From Tenacibaculum ovolyticum DSM 18103 (GTDB lineage Bacteria > Bacteroidota > Bacteroidia > Flavobacteriales > Flavobacteriaceae): a stretch of DNA of 64,000 nucleotides. Made by a program: the position numbers and the translations under genes. This document shows positions 36,722-44,443 of this stretch, one piece after another. Location: positions 464,439 to 528,438 of the forward strand of contig NZ_KE387163.1 of the NCBI RefSeq assembly GCF_000430545.1. Direction: 5' to 3'. The notes under the pieces are model-generated. The model ran no database searches. It was not told where the DNA came from and was given only the letters and a program-made list of their open reading frames with translations. How positions within the stretch are numbered: position 1 is the stretch's first letter; each line of letters opens with the position of its first letter.

Positions 36722-37291
36722 ATGAAACATAAAAGTCAATTTACCCTGTTCTATTTATTTTTATCAACAACTCTTTTAACTTTTAATAGTTGTTCTAACA
36801 ACGATACTATTACACCAATACTAAATACTGATGAATATTTTAAATATACATTAAACAACAGTACCGAAAGAGTGTTTGACAAAAATATGACAGCATATTT
36901 TGTTACGAACCCTAGTACTACCTATAAAAGATTCTATTTTAGAGCTTCGGCAAATACTACAAATGGTAGTAGTGTTTATGTAGATGGTAATTTTACTTTT
37001 TTTAACTACGCTAGTTTCACTGCTGCCTCTAGCATACCCTGGGGAATCCCTTCAACACCGATAGCTACTAACTTCTATTTTACTGAACTTTTTTCTGAAG
37101 ATGGATTTAAATTTTTTCCACATAATGAATACAATTCAAGCCCTATAAATTGTACAATAATCACACATGCTTTTAATGTTGGAGAATATTTAGAATTCAC
37201 ATTCACGGGAAACTATACGCATATTACAGATCCTAGCATTACAGGCACAATAACAGGTACAGGAAGAATGAAAAGAGAAAGTGATCAATAA
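36722..37291 (+). CDS. Lipoprotein of unknown function (first of cluster)
   Basis: A 189-residue lipoprotein (lipobox TFNSC, mature Cys24, followed by SNND). The body is Thr/Asn/Phe-rich and predicted mostly beta strand, with a final repeated-turn strand pair ITDPSITGTITGTGRMK that resembles small flavobacterial beta-sandwich lipoproteins. I do not recognise a named family. It is the first gene of a tight same-strand run, 11 bases before the Lgt-like gene, which suggests a shared envelope role. Confidence 0.65.
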   Translation: MKHKSQFTLFYLFLSTTLLTFNSCSNNDTITPILNTDEYFKYTLNNSTERVFDKNMTAYFVTNPSTTYKRFYFRASANTTNGSSVYVDGNFTFFNYASFTAASSIPWGIPSTPIATNFYFTELFSEDGFKFFPHNEYNSSPINCTIITHAFNVGEYLEFTFTGNYTHITDPSITGTITGTGRMKRESDQ

Positions 37292-37302
37292 AATAGTTAA
37301 TT

Positions 37303-38052
37303 ATGTTTCCAAAATTACTAGAATATCAAAACATTACTATTTACACCTACGCCATTTGCATTGCATTTGGTACACTACTGGCTGTATTATACACAAAGTG
37401 GCAGGCAAAAAAAACACTTGATATAAATTTAAAAAACTCATTTTTCTATATTGTATTTATAGTTGGTTTTATTGGAGGTAAATTATTTTTATTTTTTGAA
37501 AAACCTTTATACTACATACAGAATCCACAAAGTATTTTTACTGTTTTTTCTGGTGGCTTTGTTTTTTATGGTTCTTTTATATGCATTACAATAACCATTA
37601 TTTGGTATTTAAAAAAACATAAAATTCTTGTTTTACCAATGTTAGATATTTTAGCAATCACAACAACAATTGTACATTCTATAGGTCGTTTAGGTTGTTT
37701 TTTTTCAGGATGCTGTTACGGAAAAAAGACTAATTCTATTTTCGGAATTACTTTTCCTAGTACAGGATTAACTACTGTACACCCTACACAACTTTATGAA
37801 GTTTTATCTATTCTATTTATAATGAGTTTACTCTTTATAATCAAACAAAAGAAAAAATTTAATGGTCAAATATTCATGTCTTATGTTGTTTTATACGCCA
37901 TTGTTAGAAGTTTTTTAGAAGTTTTTAGAGGAGATAATAGAGGTTTTATTATCGATCGTTTATTATCTCACTCACAGTTCATTGCCCTTTGCCTTATTAT
38001 TATAACTATAGTAGCCTATATCAAAATAAATAAGAAAATTAGTATTCATTAA
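37303..38052 (+). CDS. Divergent Lgt-family membrane protein with altered active site
   Basis: A 249-residue protein with seven or so membrane helices in the prolipoprotein diacylglyceryl transferase fold (PF01790). Conserved points are R129 and G140 in GRLGCFFSGCCYG, the HPTQLYE motif (160-166), R202 and E206. Aligned by eye to E. coli Lgt, catalytic H103 is Y89, N146 is C132 and E151 is C137, while R143, G154, R239 and E243 are kept. This Cys-rich subgroup exists in several phyla, and I doubt it is the housekeeping Lgt. It sits among four lipoprotein genes, so a lipoprotein-related job is plausible but untested. Confidence 0.75.
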   Translation: MFPKLLEYQNITIYTYAICIAFGTLLAVLYTKWQAKKTLDINLKNSFFYIVFIVGFIGGKLFLFFEKPLYYIQNPQSIFTVFSGGFVFYGSFICITITIIWYLKKHKILVLPMLDILAITTTIVHSIGRLGCFFSGCCYGKKTNSIFGITFPSTGLTTVHPTQLYEVLSILFIMSLLFIIKQKKKFNGQIFMSYVVLYAIVRSFLEVFRGDNRGFIIDRLLSHSQFIALCLIIITIVAYIKINKKISIH

Positions 38053-38066
38053 AAATTAACTTAATT

Positions 38067-38657
38067 ATGAAAAAATCAATTTTTAAATCAATTTTACCAA
38101 TAACTTTATTAATTATAGCTGTATCAATAATAGGTTCGGGATGTAATGGAACCGATCCTAATATAGATCCTTCTACCTCTTGTGGTAGCGCAACGCCAGT
38201 TATAGAAACTGCTCTTAGTAGTTTAGCTAATGATGCTATGGACTTACAAGTACATGAATACACATTTACTACAAATGTAGCTGGTAATATTTGTGAAATT
38301 GGTTATCAAAGTTTACAACAAACCACTCCTTTTGCAGTTAACAATACTGCTGTTAGTTATACTATAGAAATTGTAGGTGGCCCTTCAATTACAAATACAT
38401 TCTCTTCTTCAGCTGTAGAATATAGAACCATTGGTGGTACTTTTCCTATAACTCCAGGCGTAAATTATGTTATTAGAAGAATCGGTGGAGATGGTTTAAA
38501 TTCCTCAATGGGACATACATCAAATACTACATTTCCATATACTAACGGAAACATAACTTTCTTAAGTTCCAACTTTGTAGATAGCGCTTCATCTGGTGGC
38601 GGACCAATAGCTAATAAAGGTATCCCTAAAATATACTTCAGGTTTTTAGCTGACTAA
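38067..38657 (+). CDS. Lipoprotein of unknown function (second of cluster)
   Basis: A 196-residue lipoprotein with lipobox IIGSGC (Cys at about 27) and a beta-rich body (VHEYTFTTNVAGNICEIGYQ, VSYTIEIVGGPSITNTFSS, TPGVNYVIRRIGG). It ends GIPKIYFRFLAD. The pattern looks like a jelly-roll or carbohydrate-binding type sandwich, but no named family is recognised. It lies 14 bases after the Lgt-like gene. Confidence 0.65.
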   Translation: MKKSIFKSILPITLLIIAVSIIGSGCNGTDPNIDPSTSCGSATPVIETALSSLANDAMDLQVHEYTFTTNVAGNICEIGYQSLQQTTPFAVNNTAVSYTIEIVGGPSITNTFSSSAVEYRTIGGTFPITPGVNYVIRRIGGDGLNSSMGHTSNTTFPYTNGNITFLSSNFVDSASSGGGPIANKGIPKIYFRFLAD

Positions 38658-38690
38658 TATTTTTTTCTAAATAATTTTAAATAAAAAACT

Positions 38691-40136
38691 ATGAACAAAA
38701 TTAAATATTTAACACTATTGCTTGTACTAGCCTTATATAGTTGTAGTAATCAAAACGGAGAAGGTGGCTATCCTGATAATCCTTGTAATATAGATGAACA
38801 AGGATGTTATATAACTCAAAGTAGTACAAATACCCAGTATTCATTTAATTTACTTTTTGATGATACTAAAACAATTGTGCAATACGTTACCGGACACCCA
38901 CAAGGAGATTATTATCATATATACAGTACACAATCTTCTCCTTTTATGGATTTTTATACTTTTGCAATAAACGCTGGAGATACCTCTACCTTAGATCAAA
39001 ACTGGAACTCAACGGCTGGAAGTTATTTAACTATTGATGGTTCTCCATACCCTCAAAATAATACAACCACCCTAAATACAATTACTGGAGGTACACAAGT
39101 TGGAGATAATATTAAAATAGATTTTGATGGTAGTTTTTATTACCAGCAAGGAGGCACTCCTTATACGCTAACAGGTACATTCTGTGTAACAATTGATGAA
39201 GTAATAAATTTAGCTGAACATGTATATATTACTGATGGTACTAGCTTGAAAGTAGTTAATGTTTCAAACCCTTTAGCACCAAATTTAGCACATTCAATCC
39301 CTGCTTCAACCTCATATTATGTAAATACATTTAATAGCGTTGCATATGTTGGTTATTTTGATGCTATCGAACCTTTTGTAAGTTTTGTAAATATATCCAA
39401 TCCTTCTTCTGCCTCAATATTTGGTTCAATAGCTAAAGGAACAAATTATGGTAGAGTTACCGATGTAGTACAAGTTGACAACCTTACCTATATTTCTGAT
39501 GAACATAAAGGATTTCATAAATTACATATCGCAAATTCAGATTATACTACTGTAGATGTTCATGATGTAATGAGTATGACTAAAAAAGATAATAGTTTAG
39601 CTATTATCGATTTTTCTGTTGGCTTACGTAAAATAGATGTTACCAATGCTAACAGTCCTCTTATTACAAATACATTCAATTTAACAGATGTAGATATTGC
39701 TTCTTATCCATATACAACAGGTAGTTTTCATAGTTGGACGAGAACTGATGGAACTGATTTTTATATTGCCAATATAAACGATAAAAAGTTAAAGAAGTTT
39801 CAAGAAACAGGCTTTGGTTATAACCTTGTAAATGATTTAGATATTAATGGTTATGCAACAGCTTTTACTATTGTAGGAAATTATGCTTATATAACTACAC
39901 ATGCTAGTTCACTAGCTCCTCTACAAACTGGTTTTGATGGCATTACGATGATTAATTTATCAACAATGACAATAGTCGATACAAAGCCTTTAAACAAAGC
40001 AAGTGGCGTTGTTGTTAAAGCCAATTATGCATATGTAACCGATAGTAATGGGCTTCATATTTATGACATTAGTAGTACTAACTTAACCCATGTACATACA
40101 TATAATAATGGATTTGGGAACTATATTTCTTTATAA
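38691..40136 (+). CDS. LVIVD-repeat lipoprotein
   Basis: A 481-residue lipoprotein (lipobox ALYSC). After a beta-rich N-terminal domain (about 35-175), residues about 180-480 carry LVIVD-type beta-propeller repeats: HVYITDGTSLKVVNVSNPLAPNL, then AYVGYF, VNISNPSSASIFGSI, LTYISDEHKGFHKLHIAN, GLRKIDVTNANSPLI, YAYVTDSNGLHIYDISS. LVIVD proteins are surface or periplasmic and of unknown function; propellers often bind proteins or glycans. 33 bases after the second lipoprotein. Confidence 0.8.
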   Translation: MNKIKYLTLLLVLALYSCSNQNGEGGYPDNPCNIDEQGCYITQSSTNTQYSFNLLFDDTKTIVQYVTGHPQGDYYHIYSTQSSPFMDFYTFAINAGDTSTLDQNWNSTAGSYLTIDGSPYPQNNTTTLNTITGGTQVGDNIKIDFDGSFYYQQGGTPYTLTGTFCVTIDEVINLAEHVYITDGTSLKVVNVSNPLAPNLAHSIPASTSYYVNTFNSVAYVGYFDAIEPFVSFVNISNPSSASIFGSIAKGTNYGRVTDVVQVDNLTYISDEHKGFHKLHIANSDYTTVDVHDVMSMTKKDNSLAIIDFSVGLRKIDVTNANSPLITNTFNLTDVDIASYPYTTGSFHSWTRTDGTDFYIANINDKKLKKFQETGFGYNLVNDLDINGYATAFTIVGNYAYITTHASSLAPLQTGFDGITMINLSTMTIVDTKPLNKASGVVVKANYAYVTDSNGLHIYDISSTNLTHVHTYNNGFGNYISL

Positions 40137-40152
40137 TAACAAAAAATAAATT

Positions 40153-40773
40153 ATGAAAAAAATACAAAAAATTATAGTGCTATTAGTTCTTATATTCTCT
40201 ATTACTAGTTGTGATAACAATGATGATGTTGTAACACCTACAAATATTTTTACAGTAGCAGCACAAACCTATGAAACCACTAATTGTTATATTGAATTTG
40301 ATACTGATGCTCCTATAGATCATTTAAACATCTTTTTGCTAAACGGAAGAATGTATGATAATGATTTAAATATAAATGGCTCTTCTGATGATTATCTCTT
40401 TAGTTTAAATACTTCTAATTTTGTTTTTCTACAGCTTAATTTTAATAGCAACCCTACTTTAATTAATAACGGACCTATTGCAGGAAACACATACATTGTT
40501 TCTAGTACCGATAGTACTATTGGTCATAATTTAACTGTAGATCCATTTACCCCTAATTTTAATACAAACGGTATTGATTTTGGAATAGGAAATGAAAATA
40601 CAGGTACATTTCATACTCCTGGAACTGGTGCTCTTACCGTTACTTTAAATAACTACGCTTTTAACAGTAATACAAATACTGGGACAATAGATTTAGATTA
40701 TAGTTTTATGAATCAAAACGGAATAGTAATTACAGGACATTACGATGGAGACTTAGGTGTAATTTTAGATTAA
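40153..40773 (+). CDS. Lipoprotein of unknown function (fourth of cluster)
   Basis: A 206-residue lipoprotein (lipobox FSITSC, then DNNDD). The body is beta-rich with conserved-looking FNTNGIDFGIGNENTGTFH and a C-terminal LDYSFMNQNGIVITGHYDGDLGVI. This final strand pair resembles that of the first lipoprotein in the run. No family recognised. It is 16 bases after the LVIVD gene and 61 bases before the proposed start of the sensor kinase. Confidence 0.62.
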   Translation: MKKIQKIIVLLVLIFSITSCDNNDDVVTPTNIFTVAAQTYETTNCYIEFDTDAPIDHLNIFLLNGRMYDNDLNINGSSDDYLFSLNTSNFVFLQLNFNSNPTLINNGPIAGNTYIVSSTDSTIGHNLTVDPFTPNFNTNGIDFGIGNENTGTFHTPGTGALTVTLNNYAFNSNTNTGTIDLDYSFMNQNGIVITGHYDGDLGVILD

Positions 40774-40834
40774 ACATTATACTTTTTATACCTCTAAAAC
40801 ATTCCTTATATTTAGTATCTAATTAACAAGCCTT

Positions 40835-43717
40835 CTGACCTTAAAAAAACTCCATATCACGCTATTTTATTTAATAACATGGAGTTTTTCATTCTCTCAA
40901 CAATACAGTAATTTCTCTATAAATAATGGCTTACCTAGTAATCATGTTTATAGGATAACACAAGATTATGAAGGTTTTATTTGGATAATTACAGATAAAG
41001 GTATTTCTAAATTCGATGGTAAAAACTTTAAAACATTCACTATAAAAGACGGTTTACCTTCTAACGATATTTGGAATATAAGAATTACACCAGACAATAA
41101 AATTTGGTACTTTTCTAAAGCTAATAAACTAGGTTATATTTTAAAGAATGAAGTATATAGTTTTTCTTCAAAAGCAAGTAAGGTAATGTACCCCAGAACC
41201 ATTTTACAAGCTAAAAACATAATCAGTTTTAATGATGGTATTAATTATTTAACCTTAAAAGACTCTATATGGAAAGCTACATCAAATAAATTTCCAGAAG
41301 GCCATTCTTCTTCAATTCAAAAAGTAATTAATTCTACGACAAATTATCATGCAATTAACAAAACTAAAGATTCTCTTATTTTTTATTCAAAAGAAAAAAA
41401 AATAAAGCATAAAATAAATAAGAGTTTGTTTATAAAATTATATGAGCACGGTCAAATTAACGATAGCTTATATATAAATATTGGTCTTAATAATTATTTA
41501 ATAGAAAACTTAAACACAAAACAAATAGCTACTTTCTCTTATACTTCACAAAACTTACCTAAGGAGGTAAAACATGTTAGATTTCATAATGTAAATAATA
41601 ACACTCAACTTACTGGGGTCGATTTTGTAGGACATCTAAGTAAAGACTATTCTATAAAAAACATTATCCATATTCCAAAAAAATTAAATTCTCATTTTTC
41701 TTTTATCGATAAAACAGGTAATATTTGGTCGGCAACCTTTAATAAGGGGGTATTTATGTTACCCAAAGAAAAACAATTAGTTAATGTATTAGCTAAAAAT
41801 AAAAAAATTCAATTTTTAAAAAACACACAAAACAAATTATATGCAGGTATTTATAAAGAGGGTTTCTTTAAAATTAATAAAAAAATACACCCTATTATAA
41901 AAAATAATAACTTTCAATATAGTATTAGTACTATAGATACTTTAAAAACAACTTTTTTCTCTTCTGAATATAAAGTATTTAGCTATAATAGTAATAAAAA
42001 ATTGCTCATTAACATAGCTATTGGAGAACATAATAAAAATGAATTTGCTCGTAAATTAATTCATTTTAAAGGTTTTTTATATGGTGATAACTCTTTTGGA
42101 ATTCGTAAAATAAACATAAAAAAACTTACTACTGAAAAAAATTATAAACTAAATGGGGTTACCTCATTCTCTAAAACAAAAACACAATTATTCACAGGAA
42201 ATCAAGCTGGTTTATTTCAACTAAAAAACGACAACTTTATTAAAATTAACAAACACCATTTATTTGATAAACCTATTTTATGCCTAAATCAATTAAGCGA
42301 TAATTATATTATAGTTGGTACAGATGGTTATGGTGCCTATATTACTAATGGAAACGATTTAATTAAAATTAAAAACACTAAAAAATATAACATTCAAGAT
42401 ATTTTTATTGATGACAATAAAAATATTTGGTTAGCCACACAAAAAGGAGTACATAAAGTAATTAAACATTTAAAAGAATATTCAATAACACAATCTTTTT
42501 ATAAATCTGATGGTTTATTATCTAACAATATAAATTGTATCGCCATTAAAAATGATTCATTATACGCAGGTACTGACAACGGTATTTCTGCAATCTCATT
42601 ACAACACTCCCCTATAAATCAATTACAAAAGATTTACGTAAAGTCTTTACGTATAAATAATATCTATTATAAAACCGACACCATATCTTTGCCGTATAAA
42701 AGCAATGGTCTTCTCGCTGTTTCTTTTGGAAGCATTAATTACAATAATCAACAAAACCTAACCTATCAATACAAATTAGAACCAATTCAAAACAATTGGA
42801 TAACTACAAATACTACCGAAATAAATTTTACTGCTTTAGAACCAAATACGTATTCTTTACATTTAAAAGTAAACAACCATCATCAAAATCAAAAAACAAA
42901 GACTATTGTTATAAAAATAAATCCATTATGGTGGCAAACAAAATGGTTTAAAACTAGTTTGTTCTTATTTTTAAGCTTTTGTGTTTACCTCTTTAATAAA
43001 TGGACAAAATATAATGTTGAAAAAACTACTCGAAAAAATATTTTAAAAAAACAAAAAGATATTGAATATGAGCTTTATGCATTACGTTCGCAAATGAATC
43101 CCCATTTTGTTTTTAACTCTTTAAATGCAATTCAATATTACATGACCAAAAATGAGATGGAACTCTCAGAAAAATACTTGGTTAAATTTTCTAGATTGAT
43201 ACGCATGTTTTTTGATTTTTCAAGAGAAAAAAAAATCTCTTTAGAACAGGAAATTTCTTTATTAAAAAGTTACTTAGAAATAGAAAAATTACGCTTTGGT
43301 GATGACTTTAAATTTAACTTTAATATTGATAAATCTTTAAATTTAGAAACTAAAATACCTACAATGTTACTGCAACCAATTGTAGAAAATGCTGTAAATC
43401 ATGGTTTATTTCATAATGGCGGTAAAGGAATCATTGATATTTCTATAAAAAAATCAACTTTTAAAAACGAATTTATAATAGCTATAAAAGATAATGGAGT
43501 TGGGTTTAAAAAATCTAAAGAAATTCAAAAAAAATCAATAAAAAAGCACACATCAAGATCTACATTAATAATTGCCAATAAAATAAAATTAATCAATCAA
43601 TCATTACAATGGTATATTTCCCAAGAAATTATTGATTTAAACTCTAAGAATACTTCTGGCACTTTAGTTTTATTAACCTTTAAAGAAATTAAAAATGATA
43701 AAAGCAATATTAGTTGA
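40835..43717 (+). CDS. Reg-propeller / Y_Y_Y / LytS-type sensor histidine kinase (apparent CTG start)
   Basis: A sensor kinase of about 960 residues. Reading upstream from the first ATG (41186, residue 118), the frame stays open to CTG 40835 and adds a signal peptide (TLKKLHITLFYLITWSFSFSQ-like) and two reg-propeller repeats (NNGLPSNHVYRITQDYEG, KDGLPSNDIWNIRI) that belong to the protein. The periplasmic propeller runs to about residue 600, then a Y_Y_Y domain, one membrane helix (about 704-720), and a His_kinase domain with phospho-acceptor H757 in MNPHFVFNSLNAIQ and the N-box VENAVNHG. The ATP lid DNGVGF is present. It overlaps the response regulator by 23 bases. CTG is an unusual start, but there is no in-frame ATG, GTG or TTG earlier. 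Confidence 0.85.
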   Translation: MTLKKLHITLFYLITWSFSFSQQYSNFSINNGLPSNHVYRITQDYEGFIWIITDKGISKFDGKNFKTFTIKDGLPSNDIWNIRITPDNKIWYFSKANKLGYILKNEVYSFSSKASKVMYPRTILQAKNIISFNDGINYLTLKDSIWKATSNKFPEGHSSSIQKVINSTTNYHAINKTKDSLIFYSKEKKIKHKINKSLFIKLYEHGQINDSLYINIGLNNYLIENLNTKQIATFSYTSQNLPKEVKHVRFHNVNNNTQLTGVDFVGHLSKDYSIKNIIHIPKKLNSHFSFIDKTGNIWSATFNKGVFMLPKEKQLVNVLAKNKKIQFLKNTQNKLYAGIYKEGFFKINKKIHPIIKNNNFQYSISTIDTLKTTFFSSEYKVFSYNSNKKLLINIAIGEHNKNEFARKLIHFKGFLYGDNSFGIRKINIKKLTTEKNYKLNGVTSFSKTKTQLFTGNQAGLFQLKNDNFIKINKHHLFDKPILCLNQLSDNYIIVGTDGYGAYITNGNDLIKIKNTKKYNIQDIFIDDNKNIWLATQKGVHKVIKHLKEYSITQSFYKSDGLLSNNINCIAIKNDSLYAGTDNGISAISLQHSPINQLQKIYVKSLRINNIYYKTDTISLPYKSNGLLAVSFGSINYNNQQNLTYQYKLEPIQNNWITTNTTEINFTALEPNTYSLHLKVNNHHQNQKTKTIVIKINPLWWQTKWFKTSLFLFLSFCVYLFNKWTKYNVEKTTRKNILKKQKDIEYELYALRSQMNPHFVFNSLNAIQYYMTKNEMELSEKYLVKFSRLIRMFFDFSREKKISLEQEISLLKSYLEIEKLRFGDDFKFNFNIDKSLNLETKIPTMLLQPIVENAVNHGLFHNGGKGIIDISIKKSTFKNEFIIAIKDNGVGFKKSKEIQKKSIKKHTSRSTLIIANKIKLINQSLQWYISQEIIDLNSKNTSGTLVLLTFKEIKNDKSNIS

Positions 43718-44432
43718 TGACGAACACAAAGCTTTAGAAGGTTTACTACTTAAAGTTAAACAGTTTTTTCCTGAAATTGAAATCACAAAAACATTTCAAA
43801 ATCCGCAAGAAGCAATAACATTTATAAATTTAAATAAACCAGATATTCTTTTTTTAGACATTGAAATGCCGTTAATTAATGGTTTTGATGTATTAGCCAA
43901 AATTAAAAACCCCAATTTCGAAATTATTTTTGTTACTGCATATAACAATTACGCTATAGAAGCATTTCAACACTGTGCAATTGGCTATATTTTAAAACCA
44001 ATAGATAATGATGAACTTAAAACAGCCATTAATAATGCTATAAAAAATGTTCAACAAAAAAATGCTTTACAAAAAAATGAAATGCTATTAAATAAGTTAA
44101 TTTCTATTAATTCTAAGGTAGATAAGTTAATTATACCTACTAATAAAGGCTTATTATTTGTACCATATAATGAAATTTTGCATATTGAAGGTTATGAGGG
44201 TTACACCAAAATACATACAACTAATACTTCTGAAATTATAAGCTCTTACAATATTGGTAAATATGAAAAAATACTAAATGACAACTTTTACAAATGCCAT
44301 AAATCACACATTATTAATCTACAAAAAATACGTGCTTTTGAAAATGAAGGTTATATTTTATTAGATGATAAAAAAAGAGTTCCTGTTTCTAAAACCAAAC
44401 GAAAAGAATTTATAGATTTGTTCTCTACATAA
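43695..44432 (+). CDS. LytTR-family response regulator
   Basis: A 245-residue regulator with a receiver domain (about 1-120; D8/D9 acidic pocket, phospho-acceptor D55 in LFLDIEMP, Thr in FVTAYN, Lys in ILKPID) and a C-terminal LytTR DNA-binding domain (about 140-245, LHIEGYEGYTKIHTTN ... CHKSHIINLQKI). It overlaps the kinase gene, so the two form one pair. LytTR proteins bind imperfect direct repeats; candidate targets are the lipoprotein operon upstream. Confidence 0.93.
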   Translation: MIKAILVDDEHKALEGLLLKVKQFFPEIEITKTFQNPQEAITFINLNKPDILFLDIEMPLINGFDVLAKIKNPNFEIIFVTAYNNYAIEAFQHCAIGYILKPIDNDELKTAINNAIKNVQQKNALQKNEMLLNKLISINSKVDKLIIPTNKGLLFVPYNEILHIEGYEGYTKIHTTNTSEIISSYNIGKYEKILNDNFYKCHKSHIINLQKIRAFENEGYILLDDKKRVPVSKTKRKEFIDLFST

Positions 44433-44443
44433 AAACTTTTTTT

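Noticed and set aside
41186..41188. First ATG of the sensor kinase as its true start
   Set aside because: The in-frame sequence before it encodes a signal peptide and propeller repeats that belong to the protein.
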